This document shows, piece by piece, positions 1 to 8,175 of a DNA stretch of 64,000 nucleotides. The DNA lies in NCBI GenBank assembly GCA_022787565.1, contig JALFVN010000077.1:1-64000 (forward strand), written 5' to 3'. How positions within the stretch are numbered: position 1 is the stretch's first letter; every line of letters begins with the position of its first letter. Under the pieces are notes generated by a model. The model was not told where the DNA came from. It did not search any database and saw only the letters and a list, made by a program, of their open reading frames with translations. The position numbers and the translations under genes were made by a program. This DNA is from Clostridiales bacterium (GTDB lineage: Bacteria > Bacillota > Clostridia > Oscillospirales > Oscillospiraceae).

Positions 1-214
1 CAGGACAAGAGTAGTCGGCTGCTTTCCGGACGGCAATTCGGCTTTGATGCTGGTCTGCGCACGGCTGCGTCATGTGGCTGGCACCCAGTGGGGCAACAAA
101 AAGTACATGAACATGAAGCACTTAGAGACGGCTCTGGAAGATGCCTCTGTTGCCGGCTGACCTCATTCGGCCAGAGTCTGCAAATAAATTTGCGCATAAC
201 TCTTGACACTACCA
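1..214 (+). mobile_element. Right end of an IS256-family insertion sequence (truncated by window edge)
   Basis: Contains the 3' end of an IS256-family transposase gene followed by about 55 bases that end in a motif resembling the outer end of this IS family (TCTTGACACTACC, ending near 214). The left end lies outside the window, so the exact tip and target duplication cannot be confirmed. The end position is inferred from the last bases before an unrelated inverted repeat. Confidence 0.55.
2..160 (+). CDS. IS256 (mutator) family transposase, C-terminal 52 residues
   Basis: Open from the window edge to TGA at 158-160. The residues read TRVVGCFPDGNSALMLVCARL, split here as TRVVGCFPDG then NSALMLVCARL, followed by RHVAGTQWGNKKYMNM. 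This is the conserved C-terminal block of IS256-family DDE transposases (F-P-[DN]-x2-SAL-x-L-x2-ARLR-x-[VI]AG-x-xW-x2-[KR]-[RK]-Y-[ML]). Only the end is visible, so it cannot be said whether the element is intact. The catalytic DDE residues would lie upstream of the window. Confidence 0.8.
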   Translation, partial: RTRVVGCFPDGNSALMLVCARLRHVAGTQWGNKKYMNMKHLETALEDASVAG

Positions 215-218
215 AAGT

Positions 219-253
219 TTAGGTAGGTTATTCTATCAAAACAACCTACCTAA
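219..253. repeat. 11-bp perfect inverted repeat next to the IS end
   Basis: TTAGGTAGGTT at 219-229 is the exact reverse complement of AACCTACCTAA at 243-253, with a 13-base loop. It lies just outside the presumed IS256 end. It could be a stem in the IS readthrough transcript or a protein site. There is no T-run on either side, so it is not a standard terminator. Confidence 0.7.
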
Positions 254-283
254 TATGAAGACTGACCCTAATTTTAATACAAA

Positions 284-351
284 TGCACCCCCTTTTATAG
301 TTAGGGGGTGCAAAGTCATTTTAGGGGGTGCTTTTTTAGGTCAGGGGGTGC
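284..351. repeat. Three direct repeats with exact 20-bp period plus one inverted copy
   Basis: AGGGGGTGC begins at 303, 323 and 343, giving an exact 20-bp spacing, and the reverse complement GCACCCCCT lies at 285-293. The first pair forms a hairpin (TGCACCCCCT/AGGGGGTGCA). The array lies just 3' of the hypothetical gene at 387-1088. The spacing of two helical turns is typical of protein-binding iterons. Confidence 0.8.
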
Positions 352-386
352 AAAGAATTTCGAATTTATAAAGCCATTCAAGCTAA

Positions 387-1088
387 TTAGTATATGTTAT
401 TGGGATTATTAAGTTTTTCTGTTATATGACGCACGATTGCTTTGTGAAGCTCGTCGTATGCAGGACCTTCGTTTTTCCAAATCAGTTGATTTGCTTTGTT
501 GATGCCATCGTACATTTGCTCTATTTGCTCATCATTCAAAGGAAGCGACACATTATGAAAATACTCGTCGATAACTTGGGTAAGAAGATCGACATATCGA
601 TTTGCACCAATTGTTTTTAATGCTTCTATTGTGTATGAAAGATTGCTTGATGCAAGAACCTCTTGAATGTCATCCATAATGCTATAACTGAAATTCAAAC
701 ACAGAACAAGAACTTGCTCATCCGGGGACAACTGATCAATGCTATCATTAAAAACAGCATTCATAAAACGATCGAAATGAAAAGAAGGAAGTTGGTCAGA
801 TGTATCATCATTATCAATATAGAATTCATTATATGAATCAGTACGCCATCCACCTGCTCTTTTTATCAAGATATTATAATCAATTGTGTTGCTATTGATA
901 ATTACAGCATTTCTTTCAAAAGAACTATTGTCTTCAAGATAATAAATATCTGCTTCGGGAACATCAACGTTAAGTGTCTTGCCATTTTTAATGGTGCCCA
1001 CAAACTCGCCGTTGATATAGATGTTGTATGGCAAAAGTGCTCCTGCAAATGCAGCTTTTCTGAAAATATTAAATCGAATATGCTTCAC
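387..1088 (-). CDS. Hypothetical protein with PEGA-like N-terminal beta domain
   Basis: No function is recognised. A 233-residue AT-rich gene. I choose the GTG at 1088 because GGAGGTG lies seven bases upstream; a TTG one codon earlier is also possible. Residues 22-50 (YNIYINGEFVGTIKNGK, then TLNVDVPEADIYYLED) match the pattern 'Y-x-N-G-x-x-V-G-x-[IL]-K-N-G-x-[ST]-x-x-V-x-V-P' seen in small PEGA/DUF2846-like beta-sandwich domains of Firmicutes. The rest is acidic and probably helical. There is no signal peptide or clear membrane segment. The gene stands alone, with its own promoter and repeat arrays on both sides, and its low GC suggests acquisition. Confidence 0.7.
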   Translation of the reverse strand: MKHIRFNIFRKAAFAGALLPYNIYINGEFVGTIKNGKTLNVDVPEADIYYLEDNSSFERNAVIINSNTIDYNILIKRAGGWRTDSYNEFYIDNDDTSDQLPSFHFDRFMNAVFNDSIDQLSPDEQVLVLCLNFSYSIMDDIQEVLASSNLSYTIEALKTIGANRYVDLLTQVIDEYFHNVSLPLNDEQIEQMYDGINKANQLIWKNEGPAYDELHKAIVRHITEKLNNPNNIY

Positions 1089-1121
1089 CAAATCGCACCT
1101 CCCGAGTGATAATATTGTTTC

Positions 1122-1150
1122 ATAATACCATAATCATAATGAAGTTTCAA
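1122..1150 (-). promoter_or_regulatory. Sigma-A promoter of the hypothetical gene
   Basis: On the minus strand TTGAAA (1150-1145) and TATTAT (1127-1122) are separated by exactly 17 bases, about 30 bases upstream of the start codon. Four ~20-bp repeats end immediately upstream of the -35 box. Confidence 0.65.
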
Positions 1151-1151
1151 T

Positions 1152-1225
1152 AATTCAACGATTATTGGCTGTAATTCAACGATTACCCCTGTAAATCAAC
1201 GATTATGGCTATGATTTAACGATTT
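1152..1225. repeat. Four phased 20-21 bp direct repeats upstream of a promoter
   Basis: The core AATTCAACGATTA occurs at 1152 and 1173, AAATCAACGATTA at 1193 and the weaker GATTTAACGATTT at 1213. Steps are 21, 20 and 20 bases. They abut the -35 box of the hypothetical gene, which places them where an activator or repressor array would bind. Confidence 0.8.
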
Positions 1226-1297
1226 GAAGTGGAATTAAATTGTCGTTTTAGAGATTTCTCTCCCAAAAAGTTCTCAAAATGCTGATTTTGGGTATAA

Positions 1298-1336
1298 AAT
1301 AACCGTCATTCCGTTGTATCAGAATGACGGTTATTC
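1298..1336 (-). terminator. Hairpin terminator downstream of tRNA-Ser(UGA)
   Basis: ATAACCGTCATTC and GAATGACGGTTAT pair across a 10-base loop. On the minus strand the stem is followed by a TTTTAT stretch. It ends the tRNA-Ser transcription unit. Confidence 0.75.
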
Positions 1337-1338
1337 TT

Positions 1339-1427
1339 TGGCGGAGAGTAAGGGATTCGAACCCCTGTGGCGTTGCCGCCTAACGGTTTTCAAGACCGCC
1401 CCGTTATGACCGCTTCGGTAACTCTCC
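1339..1427 (-). tRNA. tRNA-Ser (anticodon UGA)
   Basis: The minus strand folds as an 89-base tRNA: acceptor GGAGAGT/ACTCTCC, a long variable arm typical of class II serine tRNAs, anticodon loop CTTGAAA giving UGA, T-arm GGTTCGAATCC and an encoded GCCA 3' end. Confidence 0.95.
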
Positions 1428-1441
1428 ATATTCTGATTCAT

Positions 1442-1477
1442 ATAATTTATCCCCTGCGTAAGCAGGGGATAAATTAT
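1442..1477. repeat. Perfect 16-bp palindrome between the two tRNA-Ser genes
   Basis: ATAATTTATCCCCTGC and its exact complement flank a GTAA tetraloop. Its last base overlaps the encoded CCA end of the upstream tRNA-Ser(GCU). Without a T-run after the AT-rich base of the stem it may act as a processing stem or as an unusual terminator. Confidence 0.85.
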
Positions 1478-1568
1478 GGCGCAGAAGGAGGGATTTGAAC
1501 CCTCGCGCGCTTTATACACGCCTACTCCCTTAGCAGGGGAGCCCCTTCGGCCTCTTGGGTACTTCTGC
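1477..1568 (-). tRNA. tRNA-Ser (anticodon GCU)
   Basis: A 92-base class II tRNA on the minus strand: acceptor GCAGAAG/CTTCTGC, anticodon loop CTGCTAA giving GCU, extended variable arm, T-loop GTTCAAATC and an encoded GCCA end. It is transcribed ahead of tRNA-Ser(UGA), from which it is separated by the 16-bp palindrome. Confidence 0.95.
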
Positions 1569-1651
1569 AAGCCGAAATCAGCATACTTAAATGCTGCTAA
1601 AGTATGATAGCACAGAGGTTCGGCCTTGTCAAGACAAAGTTTGGCGAAAGC

Positions 1652-3010
1652 CTACTTGCCCACACAGAATCGCTGGAAAATGCGATTAGTCACATCCTCC
1701 CGGACGGTGCGTCCGTTCAGCTCACCCAGGGCAGCCATGGCCCCCTCGGTCTCCGTCAAGACGATGTCCGGCGTCATACCCAGGTTCATGGCCTCCAGCG
1801 CCGCTTCCAGATAGTCAAGGGCCCGCTTTACCGCCTCTGCGTGGCGGGAATTGGTCAGAATCTCCCCGGCTGGCACCGGCGGAACCGGGAACATGGCGCT
1901 TATGGCCTTTTCCAGTTCCTCTATGCCCTCTCCGGTGACGGAACTGAGTTCTGCAACGGGCAGTCTGGTATCCACTGCCCCGGAATTTACGCCCAGATCG
2001 CGCTTTGAAAGCACTACGATCCCCTTGGGCGCACGCTCGGCTGCGGAGATGATCTCCCGATCCTCGTCTGTGAGTTCAACGCTGCCGTCAACTACGGCGA
2101 TGACCAGCATGGCCCTCTCCATGGCGCTGCGGCTGCGCTGGACGCCGATACGCTCCACCTCGTCCTCCGTATCCCGGATGCCGGCAGTATCCGTGAGCCG
2201 CAGGCAGACACTGCCGATGCGAAGCTTTTCCTCAATTGTATCCCTCGTGGTGCCGGGAACAGCGGTGACGATGGCCCGGTCATAGCCCAGAAGGGCGTTC
2301 AGCAAAGAACTTTTTCCGGCGTTGGGCCGCCCAACGATGGCAGCTGGGATGCCGGAGTGCATCAGCTTGCCCCGCTCAAAGGTGGACATCAGGGCGCGGA
2401 GCGTCTGAATGGCCTGTGCCAGCGTATCGCGGTAGACTGCCAGCCGGAAATCCTCAATATCCTCGTCGGGGTAATCCAGCACCGCGTGGTAGTGGGCGCT
2501 GATGTCCGTCAGGGCGGAGTAGATATCCTCCGCTTTCTGATCAATAGCGCCGGAGAGCTGCCCGGCAGCGTTTTTTGCGTATTCCACGCTCTCCGCGTCG
2601 ATCATATCCGCCACGGCTTCGGCGGCGGTAAGCGCCATACGTCCGTTGAGAAAAGCCCGCTTGGTAAACTCACCGGGCCCGGCCTGCCTTGCGCCCAGGG
2701 CGAAAATCTCCTCCAGCACAGCGCGGAGCACCACAGGAGAGCCGTGGCACTGAAGTTCGGCAGTGTCCTCGCCGGTGTAGCTGTTGGGGCCGCGGCTGAT
2801 GGTGCACAGGCACAGGTCCAGAAGCTCGCCCTTTCTGTCCCGCAGGCTGCCGTAGACCAGCTTCCGGCTCTCGCTGTCCCGCATGGGTTTCCCGGAAGCA
2901 GGGAAAAACAGGCTGTCTACGATACTGATGGCCCGGTCGCCGGAGAGGCGGATGATGCCGATGGCGGAGACCTGGGATCCTGTGGCAATGGCGGCAATGG
3001 TATCTGACAT
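1652..3010 (-). CDS. mnmE: tRNA uridine-5-carboxymethylaminomethyl modification GTPase MnmE
   Basis: With MnmG, MnmE installs the cmnm5 group at U34 of tRNAs reading split codon boxes, using 5-formyl-THF and a K+-activated GTPase. The 452-residue length is standard. The N-terminal folate-binding domain starts SDTIAAIAT; the inserted G domain has P-loop G227-RPNAGKS-234 and switch II DTAG at 274-277; the C-terminal C-x-GK motif is present as CVGK (449-452). The start is the ATG with the family-typical N-terminus. No mnmG or jag neighbour is seen: the gene stands alone between the tRNA-Ser pair and a hairpin cassette. Confidence 0.97.
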   Translation of the reverse strand: MSDTIAAIATGSQVSAIGIIRLSGDRAISIVDSLFFPASGKPMRDSESRKLVYGSLRDRKGELLDLCLCTISRGPNSYTGEDTAELQCHGSPVVLRAVLEEIFALGARQAGPGEFTKRAFLNGRMALTAAEAVADMIDAESVEYAKNAAGQLSGAIDQKAEDIYSALTDISAHYHAVLDYPDEDIEDFRLAVYRDTLAQAIQTLRALMSTFERGKLMHSGIPAAIVGRPNAGKSSLLNALLGYDRAIVTAVPGTTRDTIEEKLRIGSVCLRLTDTAGIRDTEDEVERIGVQRSRSAMERAMLVIAVVDGSVELTDEDREIISAAERAPKGIVVLSKRDLGVNSGAVDTRLPVAELSSVTGEGIEELEKAISAMFPVPPVPAGEILTNSRHAEAVKRALDYLEAALEAMNLGMTPDIVLTETEGAMAALGELNGRTVREDVTNRIFQRFCVGK

Positions 3011-3029
3011 AATTTTTTCCTCCCATAAG

Positions 3030-3293
3030 AAAAAGCTCCCTTCCGGGAGCTTTTTTTCAGCTTGTCAAAAAAGTCCTGTCGGGACTTTTTTGACCGCTTC
3101 AACCGCCGAGCGTTTTGAAAAATTCAAAACGCTGCTTCGCCCAAAAACCTTGAAAAATCAAGCTTTTTGGCGGCGGGTTATTGTAACGCGAGGTGGGTCT
3201 TAACCCCCTCGCGCTCCCCCGCGGCTCTATTGTCGACGAAAAAGCATAGTTTTTTGACAGTCTCGAAAAAGCTCCCTTCCGGGAGCTTTTTTT
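3030..3293. repeat. Hairpin-rich intergenic cassette flanked by identical terminators
   Basis: A 264-base gap with at least five stems. The same 26-base terminator (AAAAAGCTCCC-TTCC-GGGAGCTTTTT) occurs at 3030-3055 and 3266-3291. Between them are a 13-bp stem at 3064-3094 (GTCAAAAAAGTCC/GGACTTTTTTGAC), a 10-bp stem at 3110-3132 (GCGTTTTGAA/TTCAAAACGC), a 13-bp stem with one mismatch at 3141-3170, and a stem around 3189-3213 (GCGAGG/CCTCGC). The outer copies can terminate mnmE-side and rex-side transcription. Confidence 0.8.
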
Positions 3294-3304
3294 ACTGTTA
3301 TCGC

Positions 3305-3976
3305 TCAGTTTTTTTCCGCTCTTGCGGCGCGGGCCGCTTTTTCGTCGTTGCGCTCGGACACATAGTAGCTGAGAGAGAGCAGACTGTCAGAGAAGTGGAC
3401 ATTTTCCACGATGGTGTTGCTGTTGGGCTCGGTAAGCTCCACGTTGGTAAAGTTCCAGATGGCCTCAACGCCGCAGGCCGTGAGCCGTTCTGTTACGGGT
3501 ATCGCTACGGTCTTGGGCACGGAGAGCACCGCCACGTCTACCGGATTGTTGGCAATGTAGGTTTCAAGCTCGTCGATGCTGCAGATGGGAACGCCGTTGA
3601 ACTCGGTTCCGATCAGTTCAGGTTTAACATCGAACGCGCAGGAGAGCTTGAAGCCCCACTCGCTGAAGCAGAAATTGTCCATCAAAGCGCGGCCGATGTT
3701 GCCCACGCCGATGAGGATGGCATGGAAGCCGCGGTCCATACCCATGATGGAGGCGATCTGGGTACGCAGAGCGGGAACATTATAACCGTAGCCCTGCTGG
3801 CCGAATTCGCCGAAGCAGCTGAAGTCCTGCCTGATCTGGGAGGGAGTCAGGCCAAGCTGCTGGCCCAGATCGAATGAGGAAATACGGCTGACACCGTTTT
3901 CAGACAGCTCGTCCAGCTTGCGAAGATACCTGGGCAGCCGCCGGATAACGTTATTGGAAACCTTGACACGCTTCAC
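3305..3976 (-). CDS. rex: Redox-sensing transcriptional repressor Rex
   Basis: Rex senses the NADH/NAD+ ratio and represses fermentation and respiration genes until NADH rises. The 223-residue protein has an N-terminal winged helix (residues 8-60, including RRLPRYLRKL and GLTPSQIRQDFSCFG) and a Rossmann fold with G90-VGNIG-95 for NAD(H). Both blocks are diagnostic of the family. It is transcribed alone from a clear sigma-A promoter, with a terminator after the stop codon. This fits an anaerobic fermenter. Confidence 0.96.
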   Translation of the reverse strand: MKRVKVSNNVIRRLPRYLRKLDELSENGVSRISSFDLGQQLGLTPSQIRQDFSCFGEFGQQGYGYNVPALRTQIASIMGMDRGFHAILIGVGNIGRALMDNFCFSEWGFKLSCAFDVKPELIGTEFNGVPICSIDELETYIANNPVDVAVLSVPKTVAIPVTERLTACGVEAIWNFTNVELTEPNSNTIVENVHFSDSLLSLSYYVSERNDEKAARAARAEKN

Positions 3977-4045
3977 TTAAAAATCTCTCCTTATATCCTA
4001 AGGGGAATCAAATGGTAACATTCCCCTTTTACATCTCATTTATTA

Positions 4046-4093
4046 ATTATATCACAAACAACCGACGGTTTCAAGCCAAAAAATGTGATATAA
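4046..4093 (-). promoter_or_regulatory. rex promoter with flanking 10-bp inverted repeat
   Basis: Minus-strand TTGAAA (4074-4069) and TATAAT (4051-4046) lie exactly 17 bases apart, about 70 bases before rex. TTATATCACA (4047-4056) and TGTGATATAA (4084-4093) are exact complements spanning the promoter, a plausible operator pair. A canonical Rex box (TTGTTAA-N4-TTAACAA type) is not evident, so autoregulation is only a guess. Confidence 0.65.
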
Positions 4094-4112
4094 CTGTCAT
4101 TCTGCAGCAAAA

Positions 4113-4961
4113 TCAAGAATTCTTCGGAAAAATCAAAGGCGCAAAGTCCGATTTTGCAAAAGAACTGAGATAAAACCGGCTTCCGTCAAGGCTGTAATAC
4201 ACCTGTTGACCGAAAATCCGGAGAGAGATACGGTATTCCTCCTGCTCAATGCTGTAGCAGACAGTACAGGCGGTGTCTTCCTGCTGCGCGGGAAGCTGCG
4301 CCTCGTCCCCGTTGAGCAGCGCGGCAAAGGATGCTGCGCTTTCGCCCTCAAGGGTTATGAATTCACCCTCAACAGCCGCCTCGCGGCTGCCGGCAGTAAA
4401 CTGCGCGGGGAGAACGTCCGGTTCTTCGGAGGGCGCCTCATCCACGCTGCCGATCTCCGCGGACTCAGCGGGTACTGCAGCTTCCTGCGCTCCCGCTTCG
4501 GGAGCAGACACGGTGTCCGTGCCCGCGGGTGCCGGGGCGATCCCCTCTGCCGGAACGGCGTATTCTTCAGCCCGGGGCGCAGCCTGGTCGCTTGCTGCCG
4601 CCGGCATCTCTGCCGGAGCGGCGGAACCGGCCCGGAACAGGTTAGGCATCAGCCATGCTGCGGCGATGACTACGGCCAGACAGGCCGCCGTGGCCAGGGG
4701 ACCCTTCCAGTGCTTCTGTTTTCTGCTTTTTGCACGGATATCTGCCCGCCGCAGTTCGGCCATCACGTTTTCCGACAGCACTTCAGGCGGCTCGGCCAGG
4801 TCCCCGGCAATAAGGCCGGAGATGCTTTGAAATGCCTCATACAGCGCGGCACAGTCCGGACAATGTTCAAGGTGCGGGGCCAGAACAGCCTGCTCTTCGG
4901 CGGAAAGTTCCCCGTCCGCCATGCTGCTGATCAGCTCCTGATAAAATTCGCAACTGTTCAC
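4113..4961 (-). CDS. Anti-sigma factor with zinc-finger (ZAS) domain
   Basis: A 282-residue membrane-bound regulator expected to hold the adjacent ECF sigma factor. The N-terminus has the zinc-binding anti-sigma motif H30-x3-C34-x2-C37 (HLEHCPDC). A single transmembrane segment covers residues 88-106. The long Ala/Pro/Glu-rich linker and extracytoplasmic C-terminal domain (about 180-282) are not recognised. Its start overlaps the sigma-factor stop by four bases (ATGA), the usual coupling of such pairs. The signal sensed is unknown. Confidence 0.88.
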   Translation of the reverse strand: MNSCEFYQELISSMADGELSAEEQAVLAPHLEHCPDCAALYEAFQSISGLIAGDLAEPPEVLSENVMAELRRADIRAKSRKQKHWKGPLATAACLAVVIAAAWLMPNLFRAGSAAPAEMPAAASDQAAPRAEEYAVPAEGIAPAPAGTDTVSAPEAGAQEAAVPAESAEIGSVDEAPSEEPDVLPAQFTAGSREAAVEGEFITLEGESAASFAALLNGDEAQLPAQQEDTACTVCYSIEQEEYRISLRIFGQQVYYSLDGSRFYLSSFAKSDFAPLIFPKNS

Positions 4962-5578
4962 GGCTCGTCACCTCCTCCTGTATTGCTTGACGAGACGAAT
5001 TGAGGAATGTTCCCGTCCCGGAGCAAAAAAGCGCAAAGCCGTTTCCGGGCGCGGAAAATACGGGACTTCACCGTCCCGGTTTCCAGATCCAATGTGCCGG
5101 CAATCTCTTCATAGCTGAAGCCCTGGATCTCCCGCAGCAGCAGGATCTGCCGGTACTCCTCGGGCAGAGCATCCAGCCCCCGGCGCACGGCCTCCCGGGT
5201 GAGCTTGCGCTCCAGAAGAGCCTCGGGAGACTGACTCTCGTCGGGGATCTCCAGCTCCACTTCCTCGCCATCCTCGTTCTCTGCCGAGAGGGAGACGGTC
5301 GGACGGCGTTTTTTGCTCCGGAGAAAATCCAGACACAGGTTGGAAACAATCCGGTACAGCCAGACGGAAAACTTACTGTCTCCCCGGAAACTGCTCAGGG
5401 AGTTATACGCCTTGATAAAGGCCTCCTGCGAGAGATCTGCGGCGTCCTCCGGGTTTCCCGTCATCTTCAGAGCCAGATTATATACGTTTTTCTCGTATTC
5501 CTTTACGATAGGTTCAAAGGAGTTCACATCGCCGTCCAGCACCTGCTGAATGGCCATGGCTTCCTGCTCCCGTGTCAA
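4958..5578 (-). CDS. ECF RNA polymerase sigma factor (SigW/RpoE-like)
   Basis: A 206-residue group 4 sigma factor. Region 2 (about residues 22-92) reads YEKNVYNLALKMTGNPEDA then DLSQEAFIKAYNSLSSFRG and WLYRIVSNLCLDFLR. Region 4 (about 135-185) has LPEEYRQILLLREIQGFSY followed by EEIAGTLDLETGTVKSR, a typical -35-recognising HTH. It is the fourth gene of the trmB-exoA-dus-sigma-antisigma operon, 30 bases after dus, and is translationally coupled to its anti-sigma partner. The regulon is unknown. Confidence 0.93.
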   Translation of the reverse strand: MTREQEAMAIQQVLDGDVNSFEPIVKEYEKNVYNLALKMTGNPEDAADLSQEAFIKAYNSLSSFRGDSKFSVWLYRIVSNLCLDFLRSKKRRPTVSLSAENEDGEEVELEIPDESQSPEALLERKLTREAVRRGLDALPEEYRQILLLREIQGFSYEEIAGTLDLETGTVKSRIFRARKRLCAFLLRDGNIPQFVSSSNTGGGDEP

Positions 5579-5608
5579 GCCCTTCGCCTCCTCTCGTATT
5601 GTATGGGA

Positions 5609-6580
5609 TCACTTCAGGTCCCGTTTCATTTCCTTTGCCAGACGGTGAATGTCCTCCAGTGTCTCCACGTGCACCAGCTGCTGCCGGTAATAGCCGGAAT
5701 AGGGCACGCCGTGAAGATACCAGGGCAGATGGTGGCGGGCTTCAAGGCAGGCAATCCGCTCACCGCTGCGCTCCGCCAGCAGCTGAATCTGGGCCACCGC
5801 CGTGTCGATCCGCTCGGCCAGAGGGGGCAGCGCCGGCTCCGGCTTACCCTCCAGCACCGCGTTTCCCTGCATGAAGAGCCAGGGGTTACCGAAGCTGCCA
5901 CGGCCGATCATGGCCAGATCACAGCCTGTATATCTTAAAATGTGTTCCGCGTCCGCGCCGGAGAAAATGTCTCCGTTGGCGGTGACGGGGATGTGTACGG
6001 CTTTCTTGACCTCCCGGATGATGTCCCAGTCGGCCTTGCCGGCGTACATCTGCACCCTTGTGCGTCCGTGGACGGCAATGGCGGAAGCCCCCGCCTGCTC
6101 GCAGATTTTGGCAAACGCCACCGCGTTCACACTGCCGCCGTCCCAGCCCTTGCGGAATTTCACCGTCACCGGCTTGTCCACTGCGGCGCAGACGGCCTCG
6201 ATGATGCGTCCGGCCAGTTCCGGGTCCTTCATCAGCGCGGAACCGTCGCCGGATTTGACGATCTTTCCCACGGGGCAGCCCATGTTGATGTCCAGAATAT
6301 CCGCCCCGGCGTATTCCAGAGCCATACCGGCGGCCTGGGCCATGACCTCCGGTTCGTGCCCGAAGATCTGTACGGCGCAGGGGTGCTCGTCTTCGGGGAT
6401 ATACAGAAGGGCTTTGGTCTTTTCATCGTGGTAGACCAGGGCCTTGGCGCTGACCATCTCCGTGGTGGTAAGGGCCGCGCCCTGCGCCCGGCAGACCTGT
6501 CGGAAAGCAAAGTCCGTCACGCCGGCCATGGGGGCCAGCGTCAGCCGCCCCTGGATTTCCACATTGCCGATCTTCACCAT
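5609..6580 (-). CDS. dusB: tRNA-dihydrouridine synthase (DusB type)
   Basis: An FMN enzyme that reduces specific uridines in tRNA to dihydrouridine. The 323-residue protein begins [20 protein letters not shown] and has the catalytic Cys102 in NMGCPVGK (99-106), plus the FMN-site motif [11 protein letters not shown]. The open frame extends upstream to 6733, but homology begins at the ATG at 6580, which overlaps the end of exoA by seven bases, as expected in this tight operon. The DusB-type assignment rests on overall similarity to the Firmicutes Dus1-like proteins. Confidence 0.93.
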   Translation of the reverse strand: MVKIGNVEIQGRLTLAPMAGVTDFAFRQVCRAQGAALTTTEMVSAKALVYHDEKTKALLYIPEDEHPCAVQIFGHEPEVMAQAAGMALEYAGADILDINMGCPVGKIVKSGDGSALMKDPELAGRIIEAVCAAVDKPVTVKFRKGWDGGSVNAVAFAKICEQAGASAIAVHGRTRVQMYAGKADWDIIREVKKAVHIPVTANGDIFSGADAEHILRYTGCDLAMIGRGSFGNPWLFMQGNAVLEGKPEPALPPLAERIDTAVAQIQLLAERSGERIACLEARHHLPWYLHGVPYSGYYRQQLVHVETLEDIHRLAKEMKRDLK

Positions 6581-7329
6581 GTTATATCCAGCCCCACGGG
6601 ACAGTGGTCGGAGCCCATAACCTCGGGCAGAATATAGGCGTCCTTGATGTTTTCCCGCAGCCGGTCGGAGACCACAAAATAGTCGATACGCCAGCCTACG
6701 TTCCGCTCTCTGGCGGCGGCGCGGTAGCTCCACCAGGAGTAGGCGTCGGTCCGGTCCGGGTACAGATAGCGGAAGCTGTCGGTAAAGCCCGCTTCAAGAA
6801 GCTCGGTGAACTTGCCCCGCTCCTCATAGGAAAAACCGGGGTTTCCGATGTTGGTCTTGGGATTTTTCAGGTCGATCTCCTCGTGGGCCACGTTCATGTC
6901 GCCGCAGACGATGACCGGCTTTTTCCGGTCCAGAGATACAAGGTAGTCCCGGAAGGCGTCCTCCCAGCTCATGCGGTAGTCAATGCGCCTCAGGCCATCC
7001 TGGGCGTTGGGGGTGTATACGCAGACCAGATAGAAGTTTTCATATTCCAGCGTGATGACCCGGCCCTCGGTGTCATGCTCGGGCAGACCGAGATTGTAGC
7101 TTACGGATAAGGGCGTGTGCTTTGTAAAGATTGCGGTACCGGAATAGCCTTTCCGCTCCGCGTAGCACCAGTAGCTCTCATAGCCGGGCAGCTCCAGGTC
7201 GATCTGTCCCGCCTGGAGCTTAGTCTCCTGCAGACAGAAAAAGTCCGCGTTCAGGTTCCAGAATATGTCCTCAAAGCCCTTTTTCATCACGGCCCGCAGA
7301 CCGTTTACGTTCCAGGAAATCAATCTCAT
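6574..7329 (-). CDS. exoA: Exodeoxyribonuclease III / AP endonuclease
   Basis: Class II AP endonuclease and 3'-5' exonuclease of base-excision repair. At 251 residues it is the standard ExoA/XthA size. Motifs: WNVNGLR (6-12), the metal-binding Glu35 in [18 protein letters not shown], and the C-terminal catalytic pair in [11 protein letters not shown] (Asp241-His242). The start overlaps the trmB stop by four bases. Confidence 0.96.
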   Translation of the reverse strand: MRLISWNVNGLRAVMKKGFEDIFWNLNADFFCLQETKLQAGQIDLELPGYESYWCYAERKGYSGTAIFTKHTPLSVSYNLGLPEHDTEGRVITLEYENFYLVCVYTPNAQDGLRRIDYRMSWEDAFRDYLVSLDRKKPVIVCGDMNVAHEEIDLKNPKTNIGNPGFSYEERGKFTELLEAGFTDSFRYLYPDRTDAYSWWSYRAAARERNVGWRIDYFVVSDRLRENIKDAYILPEVMGSDHCPVGLDITW

Positions 7330-8075
7330 GGTTCTCTCTCCTCTGTGTTGGCGCTCACGCTCTCCGTGTAGCCCCGGGCATCGGAGAGGGAGGCGTTGTG
7401 AAGTCTGGGGACGGCCCCGGCCGCAGTTCCCCTGGTGTCGGGCGTCTTTTCCGCCTCAAGCCGGTTGATCTTCAGCCCTTCGGCGTAAAATTTTGCCTCA
7501 TAGTCCGTCATAATTCCCACCGGCCCCTTACCGTGCAGGTCGTGGGTCAGCGCAGAGAGCTGCCAGAGCTCGCTTTGAAACTGCTGTATCGACCAGTCGA
7601 ACAGGGGGGTGTTGTCGGTTTTGAAATGGATCTGCCCGCCGGGCTTCAGAACGTCGGCATACAGGCGCAGAAATCCGGGGGAGGTCAGACGAAATTTGGC
7701 GTCCCGGCTTTTGGGCCAGGGGTCGCAGAAATTGATGTAGATCCGGTCCGCCTCGCCGGGGGCAAACATGTCCAGAAGGCCGGCGGCGTCGCCGTTGATA
7801 AAGCGGACGTTTTTCAGCCCCCGCTCTTTTACCCGCTCCATGGCGATGATCATGGCGTCAGGGACTTTTTCCAGGGCGATGATCAGGGTATCCGGCATGG
7901 CTTCGGCAGTGTCGGCGGTAAAGCGGCCCTTGCCGCAGCCCAGTTCCAGATGCAGGGCGGAAAAGCCGGGAAAGCTCTCCTGCCAGTGTCCCCGGAAGAG
8001 GCCCGGCTCATCGATCATCAGCGCGGCGCATTTTTCCATGCGCGGCGCAAGGTTTGGTCTTTTTCTCATCCTCAT
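7326..8075 (-). CDS. trmB: tRNA (guanine-46-N7)-methyltransferase
   Basis: SAM-dependent m7G46 methyltransferase. The frame is open to 8210, but the family N-terminus [16 protein letters not shown] begins at the ATG at 8075, giving 249 residues. The SAM loop is [10 protein letters not shown], followed by the conserved blocks [24 protein letters not shown] and the substrate-side FKTDNTPLF. It is the first gene of the minus-strand operon and reads away from tRNA-Val. The C-terminal ~30 residues are low-complexity and not conserved in the family. Confidence 0.94.
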   Translation of the reverse strand: MRMRKRPNLAPRMEKCAALMIDEPGLFRGHWQESFPGFSALHLELGCGKGRFTADTAEAMPDTLIIALEKVPDAMIIAMERVKERGLKNVRFINGDAAGLLDMFAPGEADRIYINFCDPWPKSRDAKFRLTSPGFLRLYADVLKPGGQIHFKTDNTPLFDWSIQQFQSELWQLSALTHDLHGKGPVGIMTDYEAKFYAEGLKINRLEAEKTPDTRGTAAGAVPRLHNASLSDARGYTESVSANTEEREP

Positions 8076-8175
8076 GGGTGAACTCACACTCCTGCCGACA
8101 GGATACCACAACCGGGAAAAAACATCAATCAATAAATGTTCCCGGGGAGAAAACGAAAAACTGCAAAATTTCCTC

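Noticed and set aside
284-1225. Type III toxin-antitoxin locus (RNA repeats plus toxin)
   Set aside because: Repeat units are too short, there is no terminator between repeats and gene, a promoter lies between them, and the protein does not resemble ToxN.
1152-1225. CRISPR array
   Set aside because: Repeats of 13 bases with 7-8 base spacers are far too short, and no cas gene is present in the window.
6581-6733. N-terminal extension of the dus frame
   Set aside because: Would overlap exoA by 160 bases, and family similarity begins at the ATG at 6580.
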